Source of the DNA: Natronospira bacteriovora
Lineage (GTDB): Bacteria; Pseudomonadota; Gammaproteobacteria; Natronospirales; Natronospiraceae
Direction: 5' to 3'
NCBI RefSeq assembly: GCF_030848495.1
Contig: NZ_JAVDDT010000005.1
Location: forward strand, 124,001-188,000
Length of the DNA stretch: 64,000 bases
Shown here: positions 50,690 through 58,670 of the stretch, piece after piece
Position numbering within the stretch: the stretch's first letter is position 1
How the letters are laid out: each line of letters opens with the position of its first letter
The notes under the pieces: generated by a model
Told to the model about the DNA's origin: nothing
The model's input: only the letters and a program-made list of their open reading frames with translations
Database searches by the model: none
Position numbers and translations under genes: made by a program

Positions 50690-51086
50690 TCGTGTCGTGG
50701 GTGGTTGGATGGCGTTAGATGGTACAAGACCGACTATTTGCGGATTCATCCGCGACCCCAATCGCGGCTGAAAGCCGCTCCCACAGCGGGCAATAAGCGC
50801 CCGCCGTGCCAGAGACCAATCTGTGTCCATCCGTGTTCATCTGTGGCCAATAATCTTTTGTCTTTTGTCTCGTGTCTATTTCGTGGTCCAATCCCTCACA
50901 CCCTCCGCAGGCACGGCCCCTCCGAATCAGCACGGCGCCCCCCCACGCACAGCCAAACATCTGCGTTTATCTGCGTTCATCTGTGGCCAATAATCTTCTG
51001 TCTTTTCATTTCGCGTCCATTTAGCGTCCATCTCGCGGCTAAATGTTTTAACGGTTTTATTTCGTGTCCATTTCGTGGTCCAGCCT
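50690..51086. repeat. Composite repeat block 6
   Basis: The gap between the TonB-family gene start and the hydrolase stop holds CGGATTCATCCGC, an inverted REP (CGCGGCTGAAAGCCGCTCCC near 50762), two copies of ATCTGTGGCCAATAATCTT, the CCCCTCCGAATCAGC module and ends with TTTCGTGGTCCAGCC. It lacks the 148-bp element. No gene is visible in 50540-51101. Confidence 0.88.
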
Positions 51087-51101
51087 TTCACCATTCCCTC
51101 G

Positions 51102-53123
51102 TCACAACGGCCACAGATCCCACGCCAGTCCGAACAGGCTCAGACTCACCACCCCGAGCAACACCAGTCCAAGACCGATCAGCTGGGCAAGGTGGAAGCG
51201 CACATAATGCCGTGCCACCTGAACAGCAGCGGCGATGGCGGTGAGCAGGGCCAGGGGCGCCAACCAGGCGACCCAGCCGGCCCAGGGCAGGAAACCGGCC
51301 AGGAACAGGGCCTCGCTCAGCTCGCCGGTGCGCCAGGCGGCCAGCGCCATGCCGATCAGCCAGGCGAGAATGAGCACGGTGGACAGGAAGACCAGGCGGC
51401 GGCTGCCGCCGCGGCGATCCGGCAGGGGCTGGCGGTTGATGCGCCCGCCGATGAAGGCAATGCCCATGACCAGCAAACCGGCGCCGCTCAACAGAATCGA
51501 GCCGCCGGCCCAGGCGGCCTGCATGGGCACGGCCTCGGGCCGGGTTTCCATCAGCAGCACACCCTTGAGCGGGGCGCGGGTCTCGTAGATGCGCTCGAGG
51601 AAGCGCGCGGCTTCCTCGCCACTTTCCACACATTCCTCGTCCAGAGCCGCCGTGGGGTCATCGAAGAAATCGTTCATGAAATCCCCGGCGCAGTCCACCG
51701 AGCGGGTGGGGCCGTGGCCAGCGTGGGGGAATTCCACATAGCGCCCGTTCGCCAGGCCATCCATGATGTAGCGGGCCAGGGGCGGCGGGGTGATCGGATC
51801 CCAGGCACCATTGGCCACCACGATGGGCAGGTCGGTGCGCGGCTGTTCGTACTGCTCCCGTGGCCGGGGCGTCAGCCCCACTTCACGGCACAGGGCCGGC
51901 CCGTCGGCCACCACATCGGGGTGACCGAAGGCCGAAGTCAGTGTCGGGTAGCGCTCCAGGTCGCCGGGGAAGAGCCGGGCCTGCTCATCGATGTAGCCGT
52001 CCAGACAGCGTACGGCGAGCCCCATGCCCATGCTGGAGCGGAAACCACCACTGGTGTCCGCCACGGCCATGGCTCGGAAGAAATCCTCATCACGTTCTTC
52101 AACGGCCCGACTGAGCCGAGCCATGATGGCCGGCAGGGCCGGATGATTGGATTGTTCGTACAGCAGACTGAAGGGCATGCCGGCCACAAGGTCCTGGAAG
52201 AACCAGGCCTTGCCGTCCGGGAAGCGAACGCTCTCGGGCACCGAAACTTCCATCGGCTGCTCCCGCAGGCGATCGATGGCCGCCAGATAGCGTTCTTCCA
52301 GGTCGGCATGGGCGCGGGCACAGCGCCGCTGGTCGGCACAGGCCTCGTGCAGTTTCTCCAGATCCCGTGCAAACCAGTGACTGATGCGCATGAGCTCATG
52401 CAGGTCCAGCGGCACGATGGCATCCAGCACCATGGCGCGAATGCCCGCCGGGTCTTCCTTGATCAGGGCCTGGCCCAGCACCGAGCCATAGGAAATGCCC
52501 CAGACATTCCATCGCTCGTAGCCCAGGGCCATGCGCAGGGCACGCACGTCGCGGGCATTTTCGATGGTGTTGTAGCCACGGATATCCACACCCCGGGCAG
52601 CGGCCTTCTCGAAACAGGCGCGTGCGCTTTCCTGAAAGCCGCGGGCGGCGCCTTCAAAGCTGTCGCGTGTTCGCACGGCCGGGTTACGGTCATTGAAGAA
52701 GGGGCAGAAATCACCGGAACTGCCAATGCCCCGCTGCTCCAGGATGTAGAGATCCCGGCGCTTGAGGATGGAATGATCACGCAGGCGCGACACATAACCG
52801 GCCACCTGCACGCCGGGGCCACCGGTCAGGTAGATGACCGGATCTTCACGCACATCATCCTCGTTCTCGGGCTTGGCGGCGATGCGCACATAATGCAGCT
52901 CGATACTGCGGCTGGCCGGCACCTCCCGGTTCTCGGGCACTTCAATCAGACCGCACTCGATCTCGCCATGCTCGAAATCGATCTGTCCGCGGAAGGGGCA
53001 ATCCAGCACATCCCGATCCACTGAACGCAACCATTCATAATCCATCGGCTCGGCCGTGACCGCATGCATCGGCAGCAACAGCGCAGCAAACAGCAGCCCC
53101 TTTCTCATGGCATGGCGAAACAT
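51102..53123 (-). CDS. Secreted TAP-like alpha/beta hydrolase with C-terminal membrane domain
   Basis: The 673-residue protein has a signal peptide, then a tripeptidyl-aminopeptidase-like hydrolase (about 25-480): oxyanion region YLTGGPG, LEQRGIGSSG, nucleophile GISYGS, Asp in ANGAWDPITPP and His in FPHAGHG, plus paired cysteines. A further ~170 residues form four membrane helices (AGGSILLSGAGLLVMGIAF, LVFLSTVLILAWLIGMAL, and two more), which is unusual for this family and would anchor the enzyme in the inner membrane facing the periplasm. The ATG at 53123 has AAGGA upstream. It is divergent from selO. Confidence 0.85.
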   Translation of the reverse strand: MFRHAMRKGLLFAALLLPMHAVTAEPMDYEWLRSVDRDVLDCPFRGQIDFEHGEIECGLIEVPENREVPASRSIELHYVRIAAKPENEDDVREDPVIYLTGGPGVQVAGYVSRLRDHSILKRRDLYILEQRGIGSSGDFCPFFNDRNPAVRTRDSFEGAARGFQESARACFEKAAARGVDIRGYNTIENARDVRALRMALGYERWNVWGISYGSVLGQALIKEDPAGIRAMVLDAIVPLDLHELMRISHWFARDLEKLHEACADQRRCARAHADLEERYLAAIDRLREQPMEVSVPESVRFPDGKAWFFQDLVAGMPFSLLYEQSNHPALPAIMARLSRAVEERDEDFFRAMAVADTSGGFRSSMGMGLAVRCLDGYIDEQARLFPGDLERYPTLTSAFGHPDVVADGPALCREVGLTPRPREQYEQPRTDLPIVVANGAWDPITPPPLARYIMDGLANGRYVEFPHAGHGPTRSVDCAGDFMNDFFDDPTAALDEECVESGEEAARFLERIYETRAPLKGVLLMETRPEAVPMQAAWAGGSILLSGAGLLVMGIAFIGGRINRQPLPDRRGGSRRLVFLSTVLILAWLIGMALAAWRTGELSEALFLAGFLPWAGWVAWLAPLALLTAIAAAVQVARHYVRFHLAQLIGLGLVLLGVVSLSLFGLAWDLWPL

Positions 53124-53236
53124 GTTCGAGTCCTTGTGTTTTGATCTGTCATCGGGAGAATGGATGAAGATAGCCCACGATGCTCCTGCTGCCAAACCCG
53201 GTCACACCGACCCCCGGCCAACCAGGCAATCGCACC

Positions 53237-54796
53237 ATGCCGTTACTGCATTTCGACAATCGCTTCGTCCACGAACTGCCCGGTGAAACCGAGGGCGAGA
53301 ACCGCCCGCGGGCCGTGCAGGGTATCTGCTGGTCGCGAGTGCCCCCCACGCCGGTGCGCCAGCCCCGCCTGCTCTCCTTTTCCCGCCCCATGGCGGACAC
53401 GCTGGGCCTGAGCGAGGAAGACATTCGCGACCCGGCCTTCGTGGCGGCCATGAGCGGTAACCGCCTGCTGCATGGCATGCTGCCCTTCGCCACCTGTTAT
53501 GGCGGGCATCAGTTCGGCCACTGGGCCGGCCAACTGGGTGACGGACGGGCCATTTCACTGGGCGAAGCCATCAACCCGGCGGGCGAGCGCTGGGAGCTGC
53601 AGCTCAAGGGCGCCGGCCCCACCCCCTATTCCCGCATGGCCGATGGCCGGGCCGTGCTGCGCTCTTCCCTGCGCGAGTTTGTCTGCAGCGAGGCCATGCA
53701 TCACCTGGGCATTCCCACCACCCGCGCCCTGACACTCTGCCTCACTGGCGAGGACGTCGTCCGCGACATGTTCTATGACGGCCATCCCGAAGCGGAGCCG
53801 GGAGCCGTGGTCTGCCGGGTGTCGCCCTCCTTCACCCGCTTCGGTCATTTCGAGATGCTCATGGCCCGGGGCGAAACCGAACTGCTGCGCCGCTTCACCG
53901 ACTTCACCATCGACCGGGATTTCCCGGACATCGCCGTCGATGATCCGGATCGTTACGCGAAACTCTTTCACACGGTCTGCGAACGCACCGCCCTCATGGT
54001 GGCCCACTGGATGCGGGTCGGCTTCGTTCACGGGGTGATGAATTCGGACAACATGTCCATCCTCGGCCTGACCATCGACTATGGCCCCTACGGCTGGCTG
54101 GAGGATTTCGATCCCCTGTGGACCCCCAACACCACCGATGCCCAGGGCCGGCGCTACTGTTTCGGCCGCCAGCCCGAGATCGCCCACTGGAACCTGCAAT
54201 GCCTGGCCCGCGCCCTGTCGCCGCTGATCCGGGATCAGCAGGTCTTTGACGACGGCCTGGCCGCCTATGACCGGGACTACGCCCGCCATTTCCGGGCCAT
54301 GTACGCCGACAAGCTGGGCATCGAGCGCATACAGGACAACGACGAGCCACTGGTTCAGGACCTGTTCACCACCCTGGAAGCGGCCCAGCTGGACATGACC
54401 CTGTTCTTCCGCAAGCTGGTGGAACTGGACCTCGCGGCCCCGTCAACGGAAACGGTGCGGGAGGCCTTCTATCGGGAGGATCTGCGGGAAAAGGAAGGGC
54501 GCCGGGTGAAGGAATGGCTCGAGCGCTATGGGAAGCGGGTCAGCAGTGATTCCCTGCCGGAAGCCTTGCGGCGGGAGAAAATGCTCGCCGCCAACCCCAA
54601 GTACGTGTTCAGAAACTATCTGGCCCAGCAGGCCATTGATGCCGCCGAGGCCGGCGACACGGGCCCGCTAGAAACACTGATGACGGTCCTGCAGCGGCCC
54701 TGCGAGGAACAGCCGCAGCATGAAGCCCATGCCGCCCGGCGACCGGAATGGGCCCGGCACCGGGCGGGCTGCTCCATGCTGTCCTGCAGCTCCTGA
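53237..54796 (+). CDS. selO: SelO/YdiU protein adenylyltransferase (AMPylase)
   Basis: A 519-residue pseudokinase-fold enzyme. It has LQLKGAGPTPYSRMADGRAV (ATP-binding loop), SEAMHHLGIPTTRAL, and GFVHGVMNSDNMSILGLTID followed by YGPYGWLEDFDP (metal-binding Asn/Asp), all hallmarks of SelO. The C-terminus is GCSMLSCSS with the conserved Cys pair that replaces selenocysteine of animal SelO. The family AMPylates Ser/Thr/Tyr residues of redox proteins during oxidative stress. The ATG at 53237 begins homology; the frame is open 19 codons further. The divergent neighbour is a TAP-like hydrolase. Confidence 0.95.
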   Translation: MPLLHFDNRFVHELPGETEGENRPRAVQGICWSRVPPTPVRQPRLLSFSRPMADTLGLSEEDIRDPAFVAAMSGNRLLHGMLPFATCYGGHQFGHWAGQLGDGRAISLGEAINPAGERWELQLKGAGPTPYSRMADGRAVLRSSLREFVCSEAMHHLGIPTTRALTLCLTGEDVVRDMFYDGHPEAEPGAVVCRVSPSFTRFGHFEMLMARGETELLRRFTDFTIDRDFPDIAVDDPDRYAKLFHTVCERTALMVAHWMRVGFVHGVMNSDNMSILGLTIDYGPYGWLEDFDPLWTPNTTDAQGRRYCFGRQPEIAHWNLQCLARALSPLIRDQQVFDDGLAAYDRDYARHFRAMYADKLGIERIQDNDEPLVQDLFTTLEAAQLDMTLFFRKLVELDLAAPSTETVREAFYREDLREKEGRRVKEWLERYGKRVSSDSLPEALRREKMLAANPKYVFRNYLAQQAIDAAEAGDTGPLETLMTVLQRPCEEQPQHEAHAARRPEWARHRAGCSMLSCSS

Positions 54797-54811
54797 GGCA
54801 GACAGCGCGGC

Positions 54812-55243
54812 TCAGCAGTCGCCGATGCGCTCGCCGCTCATTTCAACGATCATGGTCAGCTGCCCCATGGGGGAATCCATCTCACCCTCCATGACGCCTT
54901 CCATTCTATCGCCGAAGAAACTCAGGGAGGCATCCATGCGAACACTGGTACCGATTTCATGATCACTGCAGATCATGGTGTAGCTCATGCCGCTGCTGGA
55001 GATTTCCTGATCATAGAAATCGCAGCCATCACCTTCCTGGATGAAGAAATCCGGCTCATCCAGCTCTTCCTGGGTCAGGCACTCCTGCTGGGTGTACTCC
55101 TGCTCCGGAATCTCCATCGGCGCCCCGCTGATCCGGGTCACACTGGTGTGCTCCCACAGACCGGGCTCCACGTTGGGCGTATCGGCCAGCAGGGTCAGGG
55201 GAAGGGCCAGCAGGCTGGCGAGAAGGCATCGACGCATCATCAT
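54812..55243 (-). CDS. DUF3617-family secreted protein
   Basis: A 143-residue protein with a signal peptide (cleaved after LLA) and the DUF3617 pattern: NVEPGLWEHTSVT at the start of the mature chain, a conserved Cys in QQECLTQEE, a second in DGCDFYD, MICSDHE, and a C-terminal Cys. Function of the family is unknown; disulfides in the periplasm are likely. Three ATGs in a row occur at the start (55243, 55240, 55237) behind GGAGTG. It is convergent with selO (15 bases between stops). Confidence 0.85.
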   Translation of the reverse strand: MMMRRCLLASLLALPLTLLADTPNVEPGLWEHTSVTRISGAPMEIPEQEYTQQECLTQEELDEPDFFIQEGDGCDFYDQEISSSGMSYTMICSDHEIGTSVRMDASLSFFGDRMEGVMEGEMDSPMGQLTMIVEMSGERIGDC

Positions 55244-55322
55244 TTCATCACTCCAGGGCGTAATTGATCACCCGGACAGTCTAGCCCGAGCCGCCGGACG
55301 ATACCTCCCCCCGGACGGGGGG

Positions 55323-56384
55323 TCAGAGAACCAGTGGCTCCGGCTCCAGCTGAACGCCGAAGCGATCCGCCACGGTGTCCATGACCGTCCGCGCCACCGC
55401 CCACACCTCTGCGCCACTGGCACCGCCGTGGTTGACCAGAACCAGGGCATGGCGCTCCGACACCCCGGCGGCCCCCTGGCGCCAGCCCTTGAGGCCGGCG
55501 CGCTCGATCAGCCAGGCGGCGGACAGCTTGCACTGGCCTTCCGGCAGCTCGAAAAGCGGCAGGTCGGGATGCTGACGGCGCAAGGCCTCGGCCCGGGCCA
55601 GGGGCACGACGGGGTTCTTGAAGAAACTTCCGGCATTGCCGGTCTGTGACGGATCCGGCAGCTTGCTGCGGCGCAATGCCTCCACCACCGCCGCCACGTC
55701 AGCGGCCGACGGTTCCTGGATGCCACGCTCGGCCAGCATCTCACGGATGCCACGGTAATCCAGCCGGGGCAGACCCGCCTTCGGCAGGCGGAAGCTGACC
55801 TCCACCACCACATAGCGATCCCGCTCCTGCTTGAACAGGGAATCCCGGTAGGCAAAGCGGCAGTCCGGGGCGGACAGTTCGCGGAAGGCCCCCGTTTCCC
55901 GATCCCAGACACGGACATGATCAATGAAGGCCGCCACCTCGACCCCGTAGGCCCCGATGTTCTGGATCGGTGCCGCCCCCACCGAACCGGGAATCAGAAT
56001 CAGGTTCTCCAGCCCGCAATAACCCTGCGCCAGGGACCAGCGCACAAAGGCATCCCAGTTCTCGCCGGCCGCCACGCGCACGCGATCGTGCCCCGACTCA
56101 CCGGGCTCCACCGTGATGCCGCGATTGGCCATCAGCAGCACCAGGCCCGGATAATCCCCGGTGAACAGCACGTTGCTGCCGCCCCCCAGCACCAGGCGCG
56201 GCAGCCCCGCCTCACCGGCCGCGGCCATCAGCTCAGGCAGGTGCGCCGGATCCTCCACCTGGGCCAGCCAGGCCGCCCGGGCCGGCACAGCAAAGGTATT
56301 GCATGCGGTCAGATCCGCATCACCTCGCAGCGTCTCGCCCATTTCTGACGAAAGCAACGCCTGCATTGCGGTGTGATCAGACAT
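55323..56384 (-). CDS. murB: UDP-N-acetylenolpyruvoylglucosamine reductase
   Basis: The 353-residue enzyme has the FAD-binding segment LVLGGGSNVLF, LENLILIPGSVGAAPIQNIG and AYGVEVAAFI, the YRDSLFK arginine/tyrosine motif and GNAGSFFKNPVV with the catalytic Ser, as in type I MurB. It reduces UDP-GlcNAc enolpyruvate to UDP-MurNAc with NADPH, an essential step in peptidoglycan synthesis. The ATG at 56384 (MSDHTAM) is chosen from homology and an AGGG site; the frame is open 53 codons upstream. It is divergent from the sensor kinase gene. Confidence 0.96.
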   Translation of the reverse strand: MSDHTAMQALLSSEMGETLRGDADLTACNTFAVPARAAWLAQVEDPAHLPELMAAAGEAGLPRLVLGGGSNVLFTGDYPGLVLLMANRGITVEPGESGHDRVRVAAGENWDAFVRWSLAQGYCGLENLILIPGSVGAAPIQNIGAYGVEVAAFIDHVRVWDRETGAFRELSAPDCRFAYRDSLFKQERDRYVVVEVSFRLPKAGLPRLDYRGIREMLAERGIQEPSAADVAAVVEALRRSKLPDPSQTGNAGSFFKNPVVPLARAEALRRQHPDLPLFELPEGQCKLSAAWLIERAGLKGWRQGAAGVSERHALVLVNHGGASGAEVWAVARTVMDTVADRFGVQLEPEPLVL

Positions 56385-56557
56385 TCGAACCCTGCCCATT
56401 CCCGGGGAAACCGGCCCGGATGATGCCCCAGCCCGGGACCCATTACCACCGCTGGCCGACACCGGGGCAAGGGAAAGCGAATTCGCGGGTGCCGGAACCC
56501 ATACCCTGGCAATGGACTCAGAGGGTATATTGATGCCAATCACCCCTGAGTTTGATG

Positions 56558-56574
56558 ATGGTGAATTTCACCAT
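56558..56574. promoter_or_regulatory. 17-bp palindrome, candidate response-regulator operator (site 1)
   Basis: ATGGTGAATTTCACCAT: eight-base arms around one base, in the murB/kinase gap, 178 bases before the kinase start. It matches site 2 (58531-58547) at 15 of 17 positions, differing only at positions 9 and 10. The rest of this 367-base gap shows no gene. Confidence 0.6.
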
Positions 56575-56751
56575 TTGATCGCGTCCGGTCGCCTTGGATG
56601 ATTGCAGGGCGGGATCGAGCACCGATCACGGATCAAAGCCAGAGGGTGCATCATTACACTGGCCCCCACGGGGAGGGGGTGAATTGAATCTTGCCCGGCC
56701 TGGGCACAGCGGGGGATGCCGCTGTCGTCAGCCGATGGGAACAGGAATCGC

Positions 56752-57849
56752 ATGATCGCCCCGTATTCGCAGGATACCGGCCATCTTGAACATATCGTCG
56801 AAATCGCCCATGAAGCCGTGGTCACCATTGATGCCGGCCAGCGGATCGTGGCCTTCAACCGCAGCGCGGAGCGCATGTTCGGCTATCGGCGTGACCAGAT
56901 GCTCGGCACTGCCCTGGAACGCCTGCTGCCCGGTTCCGTCGCACCCCATCATCGCCAGCTCGTGCGTCATTTCCTTGACCGGGGGCCCCAGGATCGCGCC
57001 ATGGCACCGCGTCGTCCCGTGCGGGCAAGGAACGCCGGTGGCGAGGAATTTCCCGTGCTGGTCACCATTTATTCCACCGGCCACGGTGAATCGGCCGTTG
57101 CCACGGCCGTGGTCGTGGATCCCCGTGAGCGTCGTGACAGCAATGAACAGCTCCGCCGCCTGCTTGAGGAAAACCGTCGCAACGGGCGGCAGCTGATCAA
57201 GCGGGAAAACGACTATCGGCGAACCCTGGCCAAGCTGATCCACAACGATCTGGCGCAGGAGGCGGTCAGCATTGCGGTCAACCTGGAGTTGGCCCGAAAG
57301 CGCATGCCGCAACACTCGGATGAACTGGAATCCCTGTTCAAGCGGATCGAAGACGCAACCCGCCGTGTTCACGACACGGTGGACCATCTCATCAATCGAA
57401 CCCGCCCGCCCTTGCTCGACAATCTGAACCTGCCCCAGGCCGTGGACGACTGCATTCGCCGTCTCGGAATCCGGGAATCCGGCATGTCGGTGGACACGCG
57501 AATCGATCCACAGATTGCCGGAATCCGCGACCCGGCAAAGACCATTGCCTACCGAATCATCCAGGAATCCCTGACCAACATCATGCGCCACGCCAGACCG
57601 GCCGCCACCAGAATCGCTGTCCACCTGGGCCTGGAAGCGGCCGATGGACAGGGCTGGCAGCTGATGATGCACATCGACGACGACGGACAGGGAATCACGC
57701 CCCCAACCAACAACCGCCTCAGCGGCGTCGGCCTGGAACAGATACGGGAATGGTGCACGGCACTCGGGGGGGAGCTGAGCACCGGCACCTCACCCTGGGG
57801 CGGGTTTCGCCTGAGCGCCCGTTTCCCGATCGAGGATGAACTGTCATGA
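56752..57849 (+). CDS. PAS-domain sensor histidine kinase (NarX/HisKA_3 type)
   Basis: The 365-residue soluble kinase has a PAS domain (about 10-120: EIAHEAVVTIDAGQRIVAFN, MFGYRRDQMLG), a short coiled coil, a HisKA_3 dimerisation region with the phospho-His in KLIHNDLAQEA (about residue 164) and an HATPase domain with YRIIQESLTNIMRHA (N-box), DDDGQGI and GVGLEQIREWC (G-box). This type pairs with LuxR-like response regulators, and the next gene, overlapping by four bases (ATGA), encodes one. The ATG at 56752 follows AGGA; an ATG at 56716 is possible. The absence of membrane helices suggests a cytoplasmic signal. Confidence 0.9.
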   Translation: MIAPYSQDTGHLEHIVEIAHEAVVTIDAGQRIVAFNRSAERMFGYRRDQMLGTALERLLPGSVAPHHRQLVRHFLDRGPQDRAMAPRRPVRARNAGGEEFPVLVTIYSTGHGESAVATAVVVDPRERRDSNEQLRRLLEENRRNGRQLIKRENDYRRTLAKLIHNDLAQEAVSIAVNLELARKRMPQHSDELESLFKRIEDATRRVHDTVDHLINRTRPPLLDNLNLPQAVDDCIRRLGIRESGMSVDTRIDPQIAGIRDPAKTIAYRIIQESLTNIMRHARPAATRIAVHLGLEAADGQGWQLMMHIDDDGQGITPPTNNRLSGVGLEQIREWCTALGGELSTGTSPWGGFRLSARFPIEDELS

Positions 57850-58514
57850 GTGCTGCCCCGGAAATCCCTTCGGCAACCGGGAAACCGCTGGTCATGCTGG
57901 TGGACGATCACTCGGTGGTGCGCATGGGTGTCCGCCAGGCCCTGGAGCACGACTTTCGGGTGCTGGAGTGCGCCAATGCCGCCGAAGCGGACATGGCGCT
58001 GTGTCGGCAGAATCCGGATCTCGCCGTCGTGGATCTTTCCCTGCCGGATCGGGACGGCCTGTCACTGATCAGCGAATGGCAACAGAGGAAAGGCCACTTG
58101 CCCGGCATCGTTGCCTTCAGCCGCCACAGTGATGCGGGCATCATTGCTCGAGCACTTGAACTGGGTGCCCGCGCCTACATCAACAAGCGGGCCAGTCTGG
58201 AGGCGCTGCGAACGGGACTGCATGCTGTTCAACGTGGTGAACGCTTCCTCGACCCCGACTCCGAACGGCGCCTTCAGCAGAGTCGCGACGATGGTGCGCT
58301 TACCCCCCTCACGCTGGACCGGCTCACCACCCGGGAGCTGGAGATTCTCGGCGCCATGGCCGAAGGCCTGTGCGCCAATGGCCTCGCCAGGCGATTCAAC
58401 ATCAGCACCAATACCGTGGGTAATCACCGTCGAAACATGATGCGGAAACTCGGCGTGAGCTCACTGACTGAGCTGTCGCGCCTGGCCACACGCCTGGAAC
58501 TTCCCCACAGCTGA
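57846..58514 (+). CDS. LuxR/NarL-family response regulator
   Basis: A 222-residue regulator with a receiver domain (acidic pair in MLVDDHSVV, phospho-Asp in LAVVDLSLPD near residue 63, Lys in YINKRAS) and a C-terminal LuxR-type DNA-binding domain (LTTRELEILGAMAEGLCANG, FNISTNTVGNHRRNMMRKLG). It is co-translated with the NarX-type kinase. NarL-family dimers bind inverted repeats, and two near-identical 17-bp palindromes lie upstream of the kinase gene and immediately downstream of this gene, ahead of the chemoreceptor. Confidence 0.93.
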   Translation: MSAAPEIPSATGKPLVMLVDDHSVVRMGVRQALEHDFRVLECANAAEADMALCRQNPDLAVVDLSLPDRDGLSLISEWQQRKGHLPGIVAFSRHSDAGIIARALELGARAYINKRASLEALRTGLHAVQRGERFLDPDSERRLQQSRDDGALTPLTLDRLTTRELEILGAMAEGLCANGLARRFNISTNTVGNHRRNMMRKLGVSSLTELSRLATRLELPHS

Positions 58515-58530
58515 CTCCCCTCCCCGCCGA

Positions 58531-58547
58531 ATGGTGAAGATCACCAT
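58531..58547. promoter_or_regulatory. 17-bp palindrome, candidate response-regulator operator (site 2)
   Basis: ATGGTGAAGATCACCAT: seven-base arms ATGGTGA/TCACCAT around three bases, 124 bases before the globin-coupled receptor start. It matches site 1 (56558-56574) at 15 of 17 positions. The placement fits control of the receptor gene by the adjacent regulator. Confidence 0.6.
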
Positions 58548-58670
58548 GGACAGGCAGCCGATTACGGCAAACATTCAGCGATAGACATTCACTTTCACTC
58601 AAGGCACCTCTGTTCAGAGGCGCCTCTACCCCCGGCAACGGGGAAAGCCTGTCATGGAAAGGACGGAAAC

